A DNA stretch of 64,000 nucleotides from BP-133 sp040756995 (GCA_040756995.1 JBFLYK010000001.1:1-64000), one strand, 5' to 3'; shown: positions 25,041 to 34,635, counted from the first letter of the stretch. Notes: generated by a model not told the origin, from the sequence alone. Made by a program: numbers and translations.

Positions 25041-25721
25041 ATGGCGGGCGATGAGGACCCCGGCCTCCAAGCGCTGATCGTCATCAACGGGGTCACGGAA
25101 CTTGATCGATGGGGCGGGTTGGCGAGAAATCCGAACGACCTCCTCAACCCCGACATGCCGTTGATCCCGCCGACGGACGGTTCGCCCGTCAGCAAGGCGG
25201 TCCAACGCTGCGGGTGCGGCGTCGTGGGCTGCGGCAACGTCACGTTCACGATCCGTCGGGTGGGCGAGGTGATCGAGTGGACCGACGCCCGGGACGGAGA
25301 CCGGCCCATCGAGGGCATCGGGCCGTTCCGCTTCGACGCCGTCCAGCACGAGGCGGAGGTTCGCCGGGCACACCGGGAACGGGACTGGGAGACCCGGGAG
25401 GAGCGGATCGCCCGGCTCCTCACCTACGCGTGCTGGGATCAGCGGGATGGCCGGCCACTGTCATTCGAGTGGGCGTCCGGGTGGGAAGGGCACGTGACGG
25501 TCTACGTCAGGGAGCGGTACAGAAACCCCCGCGCCGGGGAGATCACCGAACTTCCCGACGCGACCCTGATACACGAGCGGGACGAGGACTGGATCAACCA
25601 CCTCGGGTACTTCGCGATCCCCGACGTCGACGACGCCGCGGCGGTCGAGGCCATTCTCGAACAGATGCGGTCCGTACCACCGGCCCGCTGGCGGCGACCC
25701 CCGGACTGGCCCTACGGCTGA
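25041..25721 (+). CDS. Conserved hypothetical protein with CGCG-VVGCG motif
   Basis: A 226-residue protein. ATG 25041 is chosen because upstream in-frame residues are antisense to the ClpX-domain gene. It starts ALIVINGVTELDRWGGLARNPNDLL, has a cysteine motif RCGCGVVGCGNVTFTIRRVG near residue 58, and later LSFEWASGWEGHVTVYVRERYRNP, a beta-rich segment. The cysteines could bind zinc. No catalytic motif is recognised. It is soluble and unlinked to the transfer genes, so it is probably cargo. Confidence 0.6.
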   Translation: MAGDEDPGLQALIVINGVTELDRWGGLARNPNDLLNPDMPLIPPTDGSPVSKAVQRCGCGVVGCGNVTFTIRRVGEVIEWTDARDGDRPIEGIGPFRFDAVQHEAEVRRAHRERDWETREERIARLLTYACWDQRDGRPLSFEWASGWEGHVTVYVRERYRNPRAGEITELPDATLIHERDEDWINHLGYFAIPDVDDAAAVEAILEQMRSVPPARWRRPPDWPYG

Positions 25722-25896
25722 ACCATCCGGCAATCCGGTTCGCCCGTGTGAAGGCGGCTTCCGCGTAGTTTCAGTCGTGCTGCTGCTGATCTGGTTCGGG
25801 TTCTTCAAGCCAGGGATGCCCAGCAGAGGTCCCGCGGGCATCTGATGTACGCGCCTGCCTGATGTGCTCAAGGTCTGAGGTGGGTAGGACTTCGTT

Positions 25897-25989
25897 GTGG
25901 ACCCGATCAGCGTCGCGTTGGTTCTCGCCACACTGGTACTCGTCGTCCTTGGTCTTGAGGTATGGCAGGTGTGGCGATCACACCGGTAA
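25897..25989 (+). CDS. Possible 30-residue membrane peptide
   Basis: GTG 25897 to TAA 25989 encodes one membrane helix (PISVALVLATLVLVVLGLEVW) with a basic tail (RSHR). The composition is that of a real single-span peptide, not of random high-GC coding. No clear ribosome binding site is present (TAGGAC is weak). It lies in the gap between the cargo genes and the transfer operon. The remaining parts of 25722-26117 hold nothing recognisable. Confidence 0.35.
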   Translation: MDPISVALVLATLVLVVLGLEVWQVWRSHR

Positions 25990-26117
25990 TCGCACGTGTC
26001 GACGCGACGGCGGCGATCACTAGCGCCGCTCGATCGGTCTAACAACGTCCCGTTACGGGACATCGGGCACGTCGAGTCGGTGCGGCCTCGGCAGGCTCGC
26101 TGGTTTTGAAGATCCCC

Positions 26118-26149
26118 TGTCGGGATTCGACGTTCGGATGCGCATAGGG
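26118..26149 (+). promoter_or_regulatory. Transfer-regulon promoter 3 (conjugation operon)
   Basis: TGTCGG (26118-26123), 15 bp, TGCGCATAGGG (26139-26149), 49 bp before the first transfer gene at 26199. Confidence 0.75.
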
Positions 26150-26198
26150 CCGTCCAGAGGCGGAGTTCTCCGCCCTGGAACTCTCAGGAGGCCCTCGC

Positions 26199-26498
26199 GT
26201 GCTTCACCACTTCAGTGCCTTGCTCGCGCAGGTGAACGTCTCGCCAACGTCGCAAGGGATGCCGGGCGCCCAGCTCATCCAGCAGATGCTCGGGTGGCTC
26301 GACCAGCTGGCGCTGTGGGGATCGCTGGCCAGCATCCTGGTCGGCGCCGCCGTCTACGGCATCTCCCAGCAGACGAGCCACTATTCGGGCGCCTACCGAG
26401 GTAAGCAACTCGCCGCCGCCGGCGTGGTGGGTGCCTGCCTGGCGGGCATCGCCCCCACGGCGGTCAATCTCCTCTTCAGCGCGGCGGGTGGGCGATGA
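26199..26498 (+). CDS. Small two-helix membrane protein, candidate VirB2-like conjugative pilin
   Basis: A 99-residue protein from GTG 26199, preceded by AGGAGG. Two membrane helices (LALWGSLASILVGAAVYGISQ and LAAAGVVGACLAGIAPTAVNLLF) are separated by a short basic loop (YRGKQ), the topology of VirB2/TrbC pilins. It is the first gene of the transfer operon and overlaps the next by 4 bp. Assignment rests on topology and position, not on sequence identity. Confidence 0.5.
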   Translation: MLHHFSALLAQVNVSPTSQGMPGAQLIQQMLGWLDQLALWGSLASILVGAAVYGISQQTSHYSGAYRGKQLAAAGVVGACLAGIAPTAVNLLFSAAGGR

Positions 26499-27199
26499 CC
26501 GGTCACGTTGGGGAACGGCGCCGCGCCCGCGTCTATCCGCTCCGGACGGTGACGTACCTGGCTGCTGGGCTACTCGGCGCCGGCATCCACGCCGCCTGGT
26601 CGGCGTCGGACCCGAGGCCATCCACACCGACCATCGTCCGCGAAGCCCAAGCGCCGCAACAGTTTCCCGGGCCGACTCGCGTCAAGGCGGGAATGCCGGC
26701 CGGGTTCGCCCACACCCCGGAGGGGGCGGTGTCGGCCGCCGCGAGCTTCGTCACCACCGGCCAGGCGCTGCTCGACATGGATCCGGCCGCCGCCGAGCGG
26801 GCGGTGCGCCAGATGGCGGCCACCACGACCGCCGACGCCCAGGCGCAGGCCGCCATGGAGCGACTCGCCGCCGTGCGCTCTGCCCTGGCGTCGGGATCCG
26901 GTTCGATTGTCTTCCGCCAGGCGTCGGTTGCCGCGCGGATCCTGGCCTGGAGCCCGGAGCGGGCGCAGGTGGCGATCTGGAACGTGGGAGTCCTCTCCCG
27001 GGCGGGGGTAGCGCCGCCGCAGGCGGGCTGGGCGGTCTCCACCTTCGACCTCGTGTGGGAGCGCGACGACTGGCGGATCTGGTCCGAGACCATCGCGCCG
27101 GGACCGGCGCCCATCCCCGATGCCAGCGTCGCCCCTACCGACGCCCACACGTTCGTCACCGCCCTGGACGGGTTCGTCGACCTCGGGAGCGGACGGTGA
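26495..27199 (+). CDS. Membrane-anchored transfer protein, VirB8-like topology
   Basis: A 234-residue protein with a short basic N-terminus, one membrane helix (TVTYLAAGLLGAGIHAAWS), and an extracellular domain with a TPEGAVSAAASFVTTGQALLD helix and later AWSPERAQVAIWNVGVLS...STFDLVWERDDWRIWSE strands. This order of helix and curved sheet is that of NTF2-like VirB8/TcpC domains. It would form part of the cell-envelope channel. The 4-bp overlaps on both sides tie it to the operon. The family assignment is structural inference. Confidence 0.55.
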   Translation: MTGHVGERRRARVYPLRTVTYLAAGLLGAGIHAAWSASDPRPSTPTIVREAQAPQQFPGPTRVKAGMPAGFAHTPEGAVSAAASFVTTGQALLDMDPAAAERAVRQMAATTTADAQAQAAMERLAAVRSALASGSGSIVFRQASVAARILAWSPERAQVAIWNVGVLSRAGVAPPQAGWAVSTFDLVWERDDWRIWSETIAPGPAPIPDASVAPTDAHTFVTALDGFVDLGSGR

Positions 27200-28575
27200 G
27201 AGACGGAGTGCTGCGCCGATTCGCCGGTGCCGGCGTCGTCGGGATGGTCCTTCCGCTCCTGACGGCTGCTCCCGCCGGGGCAGACCTGCCGGGTTTGGGC
27301 ATCGTCAAGGACGCCGTCGGCGGCGCCAGCGGACTCGCTTTCGAGTCCATCGCCAGCGGCATCGGCAGCTGGGTGCTGGGCGCCGTCGCCTATTTCGTCA
27401 ATGGGGTCCTGGACTTCCTGCGCAGCTCCGCCCGCCCCGACGTCGAGGCGGCCTGGTTCGCCGGCCCCGGCTCGCCCTACGCCACCGTCCGGGAGATCGC
27501 CGGGGTGCTCCTCGTCGGCTTCGTGCTCCTCGGCCTCCTCCAGGGCCTCCTCCACGGTGACGTCATGGGGATGGTCCGGCGCATGGGGGGCACCCTGCCC
27601 CTCGCCATCGGCGGCATGGTGGTCACCACCGCGGTGGCCGGACGCCTCGTGGCGCTCACCGACGCCCTCTCCAACGCCGTACTCAGCGGCACCGGGGAGC
27701 GAGCGGTGCAGTTCCTCTCCAGCTTCGGCGTCGCCGTCAGTGGTGCCACCCAGGGCTTCGCCGCGGTGGTCCTGGGCCTCGTCGCCGTCCTCGCCGCGCT
27801 GGTGCTGTGGGTCGAGCTCATCGTGCGAGCGTCGCTCGTCTACCTCCTCGTCGCCATCAGTCCCATCGGCTTCGCCGCCATGCTGTGGCCAACCGCCCGG
27901 GGCTTCCTGCGCAAGACGCTCGAGGTCCTCCTGGCCGTCATCGTCTCCAAGTTCGTGATCTGCGTCGCCCTGGCCATCGGGGTCGCCGCGCTGGCGGGAG
28001 CGGGCGGCGGTGAACCGGCCGGGGTGGGCGCCGCAGCGACCGGAGCCACGGCCGCGGGTCTCGGCGTGCCGTCGGCGGCCAGCCTCTCGATGCTGCTCGT
28101 CGGAGCGGTGATTCTCGGGCTGGCGGCCTTCGCCCCATTTCTGGTCCTCAAACTCATCCCCCTGGCCGAAGGTGCCCTCGTGGCCCAGGGGATTTCCCGG
28201 GGTCCGGTCCGCGCCGCGCAGAGCGGGGTCGGCACCTATTCGACCGCCCGGAGCCTCAGCCGGATGGGCGGCGGCGCTGCTTCGTCGTCGCGGCCATCTC
28301 CCGAGGCGACTCCCGGCCCGGGCGGGCCCCCCACCGCTGCCCCTCCCCCCTCCTCCGGTCCGCCGTCGGCGCCGGCCGCCACAGGAGCCGGAGCCGCCGC
28401 TGCGGCCGGGGGAGGGGCAGCGGCCACCGCCGCCTCCCGAAAGGCGGCGGAAGCGACTCGCCGGTCAGCCGCAGCCCAAACCGACGCGGCGGCCGGGAAC
28501 GGCATCCGCTTCGCTCCGACCCAACCGTCGAACACCAAGCCCAACACCAACGGCAACGGGAAGGAACGGCGATGA
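27196..28575 (+). CDS. Polytopic VirB6/TrbL-like channel protein
   Basis: A 459-residue protein; GTG 27196 overlaps the previous stop. A signal-like first helix (VVGMVLPLLTAAPAGA) precedes about six membrane helices between residues 80 and 330, including ATVREIAGVLLVGFVLLGLLQG and LVYLLVAISPIGFAAMLWPTARGFLRKTLEVLLAV. The last 120 residues are a Pro/Ala/Gly-rich cytoplasmic tail. VirB6/TrbL proteins form the inner-membrane gate of type IV secretion. Its neighbours are the other VirB-like parts. Confidence 0.75.
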   Translation: MRDGVLRRFAGAGVVGMVLPLLTAAPAGADLPGLGIVKDAVGGASGLAFESIASGIGSWVLGAVAYFVNGVLDFLRSSARPDVEAAWFAGPGSPYATVREIAGVLLVGFVLLGLLQGLLHGDVMGMVRRMGGTLPLAIGGMVVTTAVAGRLVALTDALSNAVLSGTGERAVQFLSSFGVAVSGATQGFAAVVLGLVAVLAALVLWVELIVRASLVYLLVAISPIGFAAMLWPTARGFLRKTLEVLLAVIVSKFVICVALAIGVAALAGAGGGEPAGVGAAATGATAAGLGVPSAASLSMLLVGAVILGLAAFAPFLVLKLIPLAEGALVAQGISRGPVRAAQSGVGTYSTARSLSRMGGGAASSSRPSPEATPGPGGPPTAAPPPSSGPPSAPAATGAGAAAAAGGGAAATAASRKAAEATRRSAAAQTDAAAGNGIRFAPTQPSNTKPNTNGNGKERR

Positions 28576-30095
28576 GCGACACCTCCGGGCGCATGTACCG
28601 CTTCCCGCCGCTCGACCGGACCGGCTGGCTGCTCGGCCTCTCCGGCGCGCAGTGCGTCATCCTGGCCGCCGGCACGCTCGCCGCCGGCTTGCTGCTCGAC
28701 GCCCGGGCGCCGGCCCCGGCGGTCGTCGCCGCGCTCGCCCTCGCCGTCACGGCGGCGTTCGCTCCGTGGGATGGGCGCCCGGCCCACCAGTGGCTTCCCG
28801 CCCTCGCCCGGGTTGGCTTCCTCCGCTTCACCGGCCGTCACGCGTGGGTGGCCGAACTCCCGTTCCTTTCCCGCCGACCCGACGACGCCGCCCGTCCGCC
28901 GTCGCTTCCACCGTTCCTCGACGGGCTGACCCTCACGGACGCCGGATCCCTGGCACAGGCGGCCGGACCGGCCGCCTCGCCCGGAGGCGTCGCCGTGGTG
29001 CACGACCGTCGCCACCGCACAGCGTCCGCCTCTCTGCGAGCAGGAGGGTGCGGGTTCGCGCTGCTGGAACGGGCCGAGCAAGACCGCCTCGTCGCCTTGT
29101 GGGGCGACGTGCTGGCCGGCTTCTGCGCCGAACGCTCCGCGGTGGTGAGCGTGCGGGTGACCGAGTGGGCCGGCCCCGACCACCTCAGCGAGTTCGAACG
29201 CTTCGCCGACCAACGGCGCCGGGCACCGACCGGCTCGCCGGCCGTCGACTCCTACCGGGAGCTGCTGGCCGACGCCGGGGAACGGGCTGCCCGCCACGAC
29301 GTGCTGGTGACCGTCACCGTCGCGCTGCACCGCCTTCGGCGCCACCGGGGCAAGGGCAGCGCCCAGGAGACGGCCAGCGCCGTGCTGCTGGAAGAGCTGC
29401 GCCTCCTGACCGGGCGCCTCGAAGCGGCCGGCGTCGACGTCGCCGGGCCGCTGTCGTTGACCGACACCGCCGAGGCCATGCGGATGCGGGCCGATCCCAC
29501 CGTGGTCCGAGCGGCCCGCCGGCGGAACCGGTCGCTCGCCGCGATGGCCGGCCTGGTGAGCCCGTGGAACTGGGGTCCGCTCGCCACCGAGTCGGACTGG
29601 GACCACCTGCGGGTCGACGGAGCGCTGCACCGCACCTACTGGGTGGCGGAATGGCCTCGCTTGGACGTGCCGGCCGGCTGGCTCGAACCCATCCTGCTCC
29701 ACGCCGGCGGCACCCGGACGTTCACCGTCCACTGCGAACCGGTGCCGCCGTCCCGATCCCGGCGGCGCATCGACCGGGACGCCACCCGCCTCGCCGCCGA
29801 CGGTGAGCAGCGCAGCAGAGCGGGATTCCGGGTCGGGGCTCGCCACCACCGCTCCGAAGCCGCCGTCCTCGAACGGGAGGCGGAACTGGTCGCCGGCCAC
29901 AACGAACTGGAATACGCCGGGTTCCTCACCGTCACGGCCGCCACCGACGAGGAGCTCAAGCGCAGCTGCGCCGACTACGAGCAGGCCGCCGCCCAGGCCG
30001 GCCTCGAGTTGCGGCCCGTCCACGGACAGCACGACCTCGGCTTCGTCTGCGCCCTGCCGGTGGGTCGGGGCCTCGCCACCCGGAGGACACTGTGA
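28572..30095 (+). CDS. SCO6880-family transfer protein
   Basis: A 507-residue protein with an N-terminal PrgI-like part (YRFPPLDRTGWLLGLSGAQCVILAAGTLAAGLLL, two membrane helices) followed by a VirB4 N-terminal-like soluble domain (HRTYWVAEWPRLDVPAGWLEPILLHAGGTRTFTVHCEPVPPSRSRRRI). SCO6880-like proteins lie directly upstream of the VirB4 ATPase in actinobacterial conjugative elements and appear to supply its membrane-bound N-terminal half. The same order is seen here, with a 4-bp overlap. Confidence 0.85.
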   Translation: MSDTSGRMYRFPPLDRTGWLLGLSGAQCVILAAGTLAAGLLLDARAPAPAVVAALALAVTAAFAPWDGRPAHQWLPALARVGFLRFTGRHAWVAELPFLSRRPDDAARPPSLPPFLDGLTLTDAGSLAQAAGPAASPGGVAVVHDRRHRTASASLRAGGCGFALLERAEQDRLVALWGDVLAGFCAERSAVVSVRVTEWAGPDHLSEFERFADQRRRAPTGSPAVDSYRELLADAGERAARHDVLVTVTVALHRLRRHRGKGSAQETASAVLLEELRLLTGRLEAAGVDVAGPLSLTDTAEAMRMRADPTVVRAARRRNRSLAAMAGLVSPWNWGPLATESDWDHLRVDGALHRTYWVAEWPRLDVPAGWLEPILLHAGGTRTFTVHCEPVPPSRSRRRIDRDATRLAADGEQRSRAGFRVGARHHRSEAAVLEREAELVAGHNELEYAGFLTVTAATDEELKRSCADYEQAAAQAGLELRPVHGQHDLGFVCALPVGRGLATRRTL

Positions 30096-31495
30096 CGCTG
30101 ACAGGTTGGTTCCCCGCCTTCCGGGGCCTGCGGGTGCCCCGCCATCGGGCCACCACCGCCCAGCTGTGCAGCGCCTGGCCGTTCCTCGCCGAAGGTGGCG
30201 TGTCGACGAGGGGCGCCTATCTCGGGGTCGATGTCCTCGCCGGTGGCGGAGGGTTCGCCTTCGATCCCTTCGAGGCCTACGCCCAGGGCCTCGTCACCAA
30301 CCCCAACATGGTCGTGGCCGGTGAGCCCGGGGTGGGCAAGTCGGCCACCATCAAGTGCTTCCTGTACCGCTCGGCGGGCGTGTTCGGCCGGTGGGTGGCG
30401 ATCGCCGACCCGAAGGGCGAATACCGGGGTCTGGCCGACGCCCTCGGCCTCAACGTCGTGAAGCTCCACCCCGGGGGTCCGGCTCGGGTCAACCCGCTCG
30501 ATCCCGGGCCGGGCGGCGCCCCGGACGGTCCCGAGGAGCTTGCCCGCCGCCAGTCGACGATGGTCGGAGCGCTGCTCGGCTCGGTGCTGGGCCGCGGCCT
30601 CGACCCGGTGGAGGACGCCGTCGTCGGCTGGGGACTCACCCACCTGGCCCGCACCCTCGGCGGCCGGGCCGCCCTGGCCGACCTCGCCGCCGTCCTCGTC
30701 GACCCGACCGCGGAGATGGCGGCCCGCGCCCGGGTGGAGCCGGCCGAGTTGGCCCGGCGGGCCGAAGCGGCCGTCTATGCCCTCGACAAGCTCCTCGACC
30801 GTTCCCTGCGGGGCATGTTCGACGGGCCGACCACCGTGCGGCTCGACTGGTCCGGACCGGGACTGGTCCTCGACCTGTCCTGCGTCCATCACGACCCTCA
30901 AGCCCTCGCCCTCGTCATGGTGGCGGCCAGCGCCTGGCTTCAGGCCGTCATGGCCCGCCCGGACGGGCCGCCCCGCCTCCAGGTGCTCGACGAGGCCTGG
31001 AGCCTGCTCGGCAGTGGACACACGAGCCGCTACCTCCAGTCCTGCTGGAAGCTGGGCCGTTCCTACGGCGTTGCCAACATCGCCGTCGTCCACCGGCTCT
31101 CCGATCTGCGGGCCCAAGCCGACGACGGCACCGCCATCGCCAAGGCCGGCGAGGGACTCCTCGCCGACACCCAGACCCGGGTCTTCTTCCGCCAGTCCAG
31201 CGACCAGATCCCTGACGCCCAGCGCCTCCTCGGCCTCACCCGTACCGAGGCGGCCCTGCTGTCGAGGCTGTGCCGGGGACGGGCGCTGTGGAAGATCGGA
31301 GCCCGCAGCGCCGTCGTCCAGCACGTCGTGGGCTCCCGGGAAGCGTTCTGTGACACCGACACCCGGATGACGCCAAACCCGGGCCGGTTCACCCCGACCG
31401 ACGGAGCTTCAGCTGGGAACCCGAGGGTGGACAGTGAATCTCACCGTAGCTCGGCCCTCGGGTTTGGGAACTCGAGGGGGTCGTCGTGCGCCTGA
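30092..31495 (+). CDS. VirB4-like transfer ATPase; C-terminus altered by an insertion
   Basis: A 467-residue ATPase of the HerA/VirB4 class. Walker A is GEPGVGKS near residue 77, followed by IADPKGEYRGLADALG; Walker B and neighbouring motif are RLQVLDEAWSLLG, then the arginine-rich RVFFRQSSDQIPDAQRLLGLT. It powers assembly and substrate passage with the SCO6880-like protein. The family normally ends soon after CDTDTRM; here 40 more residues run into the recombinase element whose last gene ends at 31441 on the opposite strand. So the real end has probably been changed by that insertion. The core ATPase is intact. Confidence 0.9.
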   Translation: MTLTGWFPAFRGLRVPRHRATTAQLCSAWPFLAEGGVSTRGAYLGVDVLAGGGGFAFDPFEAYAQGLVTNPNMVVAGEPGVGKSATIKCFLYRSAGVFGRWVAIADPKGEYRGLADALGLNVVKLHPGGPARVNPLDPGPGGAPDGPEELARRQSTMVGALLGSVLGRGLDPVEDAVVGWGLTHLARTLGGRAALADLAAVLVDPTAEMAARARVEPAELARRAEAAVYALDKLLDRSLRGMFDGPTTVRLDWSGPGLVLDLSCVHHDPQALALVMVAASAWLQAVMARPDGPPRLQVLDEAWSLLGSGHTSRYLQSCWKLGRSYGVANIAVVHRLSDLRAQADDGTAIAKAGEGLLADTQTRVFFRQSSDQIPDAQRLLGLTRTEAALLSRLCRGRALWKIGARSAVVQHVVGSREAFCDTDTRMTPNPGRFTPTDGASAGNPRVDSESHRSSALGFGNSRGSSCA

Positions 31496-33234
31496 TCCGT
31501 GAGGTCGAGCGTTCTGGTGTAGCGGAGGGCTGCCTCGACGGTCAGCCCGAAGAGGTGGCAGATCTGGTGGATGTCGCCGCCGGTGGCTCGGACCTCGTCG
31601 AGGATTCGGTCCTCCCGGAGGGTTTGGGGTCGGAGACCGACCTGTCTCCAGGGGAAGGGTCGGCTGACCGGGGTGAGTCGTGGCGCGGTGCGCCTGTTGA
31701 CGAACAGATGGGGGTTCTGCGTGGCAGGCCATGTTCGAGCCCGGTAGTCCAGCCAGGCGGCGAGCCGCGGGAGGACTGGAGCGGCCAGGGGGAAGGTGCG
31801 GCCGTCGATGGCGAGCCGGCCGTCGATGATGTCGGTGAGCTTCAACGACCGGACCTGCCGGCTGGTGAGGGCGTGGAACGCCACGAGCCCAACGGCGAGC
31901 GCGGCGGCGGGATCAGGCGAGGCGAGCGCAGCCCTGATCGCCTCCGCGTCCAGCGGCAGCGGGACATTGCTGTTGGTGTCGGTGGGAGCGATTCCGCGGG
32001 TGGGGTCGATGAAGGTCGCCTTCCGGGACTTCAGAACGCCGAAGACCGACCGAAGACCTTGTTCGAGGGTGTGCCGGCGGGCGCCAGAGGGGGGCAGCAC
32101 GGCGAGGACGTGGTGTTGCTCGATCTCGGCCAGAGAGTCGTGGCCCTGGGAAGCCCAGACTCGCAGGACCGGTGCGGAAGCTCGGATGTGCAGCTTGGCC
32201 GTCGCCGGGTCACGCGGTCTGCGCCGAGGCGAGGTGGTGCTGCCGTTGATCATCACGTCGAACCAGAGCCGCAACTGCGCCGTCATGGGCGCCGGAAGCC
32301 CGGCGATCTGCTTCGTGAAATAGCGCTCGACGGGCGAGGTTCGGTCGTCGATGAGCAGGCCGGCCGAGGCCAGCACGTCGATGGTCGAGATGGCACTGAG
32401 GTTGCCCTGCAGTCTTGGCAGCCTGAGGACATCGGTGGCGTTCACCTTCGCGCCCGGCGTGTCCTGGAACACCGGGAGGAGCCGCAGAGTCCGTCGGACA
32501 TCGTTGGTCTGCTTGCGACTCCAGCCGTGCACGGCGGCGTGGTCGCGGACGACCTCGTCGCAGTAGCGGAGCAGGTGGCTGTCGGCAGAGTCGCCTCCGA
32601 GCTGGGACCGCGACAGGTCCGGCTCGACGTCGAAGAAGCGCAGCTGCCGCCAGGTGACGGGCTCGAAGTTCTGGCCGACGGTGATCCGGGACAGGCGTGG
32701 CAGGGGCGGAAGGTTCGAGGCGGCTCGTCTTCTCGTCGTGGTCGGAGGCTCGAGGTGATGGTGAGGTGTCCGGCGGTTGCCACCGATGTTGGCAAAGAAG
32801 AGCTGCTGGCCGTGGCGGTTGGCGGCCGGGAGCTCGACAGCTCTCCCCGGCGTTTGCAACATCCGAGCCTGTTCCCAGCACAGGCGGCACGCGCGGACCT
32901 CGCTGATCCACGTGACGCGATCGCAGTAGCGGCACGTGCCCTCGACGTAGTGGGTGGCCCACCAGGCGCAGTTCCAGCACCGCCACCGATAGCTGCGGAA
33001 GACGCCCCATGCCAGGCAGCCGTGACAGGACCCGAGGCGGCGAGGCCCGCCTGGGTGGCAGGCCTCGCAGAGGCCGTCGGTGAAGTAGCGGGCCGACCCG
33101 CACTTGAAGCAGAGCGGCGGCGTGAGCGGCCCGCCCGGCAGGCACTCGTAGCAGAAGTCGACCCGGGGCCTGGTCCAGGCGACCCGGTTGACCTGGCAGG
33201 CGAAGCACTTCGCGGGCGGCGCGCCGTCGCTCAA
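31441..33234 (-). CDS. Zinc-finger tyrosine recombinase-like protein (TnpB-like)
   Basis: A 597-residue protein from TTG 33234, overlapping the stop of the HTH gene (TTGA). The first 130 residues carry at least eight C-x2-C pairs (C10/C13, C28/C31, C42/C45 and so on), a string of zinc ribbons. The rest resembles a tyrosine recombinase: a SAM-like domain, then FHALTSRQVRSLKLTDI (arginine box), FPWRQVGLRPQTLREDRI (basic box) and FGLTVEAALRYTRTLDL (possible tyrosine). The boxes are weaker than in the partner recombinase. It probably acts with it in transposition. The last codons abut the left boundary of the element. Confidence 0.65.
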   Translation of the reverse strand: MSDGAPPAKCFACQVNRVAWTRPRVDFCYECLPGGPLTPPLCFKCGSARYFTDGLCEACHPGGPRRLGSCHGCLAWGVFRSYRWRCWNCAWWATHYVEGTCRYCDRVTWISEVRACRLCWEQARMLQTPGRAVELPAANRHGQQLFFANIGGNRRTPHHHLEPPTTTRRRAASNLPPLPRLSRITVGQNFEPVTWRQLRFFDVEPDLSRSQLGGDSADSHLLRYCDEVVRDHAAVHGWSRKQTNDVRRTLRLLPVFQDTPGAKVNATDVLRLPRLQGNLSAISTIDVLASAGLLIDDRTSPVERYFTKQIAGLPAPMTAQLRLWFDVMINGSTTSPRRRPRDPATAKLHIRASAPVLRVWASQGHDSLAEIEQHHVLAVLPPSGARRHTLEQGLRSVFGVLKSRKATFIDPTRGIAPTDTNSNVPLPLDAEAIRAALASPDPAAALAVGLVAFHALTSRQVRSLKLTDIIDGRLAIDGRTFPLAAPVLPRLAAWLDYRARTWPATQNPHLFVNRRTAPRLTPVSRPFPWRQVGLRPQTLREDRILDEVRATGGDIHQICHLFGLTVEAALRYTRTLDLTDQAHDDPLEFPNPRAELR

Positions 33235-33551
33235 ACCGGCGGCGTTGATCGCTTGTTGTCGCGCCGCGGGGTGACCTTCGACGAGCGCCCGGCTTCAGCG
33301 CTGTTGGCCTTTCGGGGGCGGTGGGCCTCGACCTTGTCGGGCTCGGGGATCAGCAGCGCCGACGGTTCGCAGCCGAGCACGTGGCAGATCACGTCCAGAT
33401 CGTCGAGGCGGATCGTGTTGGGTGTGCCAGTCCACCATCCCGACATCTTTCCGGCGCTGATTTCCAACCCCGCCGCCGCCAGCTTCCGCCGGAGTTCGGT
33501 CGACTTCCAGATCCCCTGCTCGGCCGCCTTCATTCTCAGGTTCCAACGCAT
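33231..33551 (-). CDS. XRE-type HTH protein of the recombinase trio
   Basis: A 106-residue protein; ATG 33551 has AAGGAGG upstream and lies 4 bases after the recombinase stop. It is a Cro/XRE HTH (MKAAEQGIWKSTELRRKLAAAGLEISAGKMSGWWTGTPNTIRLDDLDVICHVLGCEPSALLI), followed by a basic tail. It may be an architectural or regulatory subunit of the transposon, in the place of Tn554 TnpC. Confidence 0.75.
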   Translation of the reverse strand: MRWNLRMKAAEQGIWKSTELRRKLAAAGLEISAGKMSGWWTGTPNTIRLDDLDVICHVLGCEPSALLIPEPDKVEAHRPRKANSAEAGRSSKVTPRRDNKRSTPPV

Positions 33552-33555
33552 CGGG

Positions 33556-34635
33556 TCATCCTCCTTCCCGGAAGCGGGCCTCCAGGCGCTGGTTGGCGCG
33601 GGCCCATGCCAGCTCGATGTGGTCGCTGCGGACATGCACGTAACGGGTTGTCGTCGAGAGCCACTCGTGACCCAACAGCTCCTGCACAGCCTTGATGTCC
33701 ATCCCGGCCCCATACAGCGACGAGGCACAGTAGTGGCGCAGCACGTGCGGACTCAGCCGGCCGGACCACGACGGCAACCACTGGGCGGTCTGGCGGGCCA
33801 AGCCCTTGCGCAACGCCTCGGTCCCGACCCGACGGCACCTCGGCAGGGCCCGGTCGTGCCGTTCACTCGGCAGCATCGGCGCGTCGGGATCAGCCCAATC
33901 GTCGCCGAACTGGTGCCGAACCTCGGCCAGCCACCAGTCGATCAACTCGTCAGCACCGTTGATGGCCGGCACCAGCCGAGTCTTAGGGCCGCGGCCCCGG
34001 GCGCCCTTGCCGAAACGGACATGGAGCTTGCCGAGCGACCCGAGATCGGGTCGCCAGTCTCGAATATCCAACATCGTCGTCTCGTTGATCCGCAAACCAA
34101 CACGCCGCCACAGCGACGCGGCGAAGTAATCCCGCGCCGCCGGCAGATACTTCCGCGCCCCAGTCAGCGTCGATCGCCAGCCGGCGAAGAGTTCATCGAC
34201 CTCTCCTTCCGACGGCGGCACCCGGACCCGTCCTTCCCGGGCCCGAGACGGCTTGTTGAACTCGTCGATCGGCTGGGCGACCACCCAACCAGTCAATGCG
34301 CTGATGTCTCCCTGATAGCGGACGATGACGAAGCCGTAGAACTGGGCCAACATCACGGCCTTCGTCGCTCGCGTGGCCGTCGTCCGACCCGCCCGTCGCT
34401 GCTCGGACAAGAAGCGGTCGGCGTCATCGCAGCAGGCCGACCACAACGGCCCCCGCAGCGACCCACAGAACTCGAAGATCACCCGCCGGCAGTTCGCCAC
34501 GTACGCGTCGGTCAACCCCCCAGCCGCCATCGCCAAGGCGTACTGGTCGATGATCTCCTGTTCGAAAACGGCGACGTCCTCGTTCGTCCGCAAGGCCGAG
34601 GCCGACCCGATGTTCCGAACGACCGCCAGTGTCAT
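33556..34635 (-). CDS. Tyrosine recombinase (TnpA-like) of the trio
   Basis: A 359-residue XerC/D-type recombinase. Catalytic elements are visible: R in LWRRVGLRINETTMLDIRDW, H-x-x-R in SPHVLRHYCASSLYGAGMD, H in LLGHEWLSTTTRYVHV with the nucleophile Y. It has a core-binding domain in residues 20-120. First gene of the trio, tightly coupled to the HTH gene. Its upstream region carries TCGATAGAACT (34711-34701 on the minus strand), a motif that recurs elsewhere. Confidence 0.9.
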   Translation of the reverse strand: MTLAVVRNIGSASALRTNEDVAVFEQEIIDQYALAMAAGGLTDAYVANCRRVIFEFCGSLRGPLWSACCDDADRFLSEQRRAGRTTATRATKAVMLAQFYGFVIVRYQGDISALTGWVVAQPIDEFNKPSRAREGRVRVPPSEGEVDELFAGWRSTLTGARKYLPAARDYFAASLWRRVGLRINETTMLDIRDWRPDLGSLGKLHVRFGKGARGRGPKTRLVPAINGADELIDWWLAEVRHQFGDDWADPDAPMLPSERHDRALPRCRRVGTEALRKGLARQTAQWLPSWSGRLSPHVLRHYCASSLYGAGMDIKAVQELLGHEWLSTTTRYVHVRSDHIELAWARANQRLEARFREGG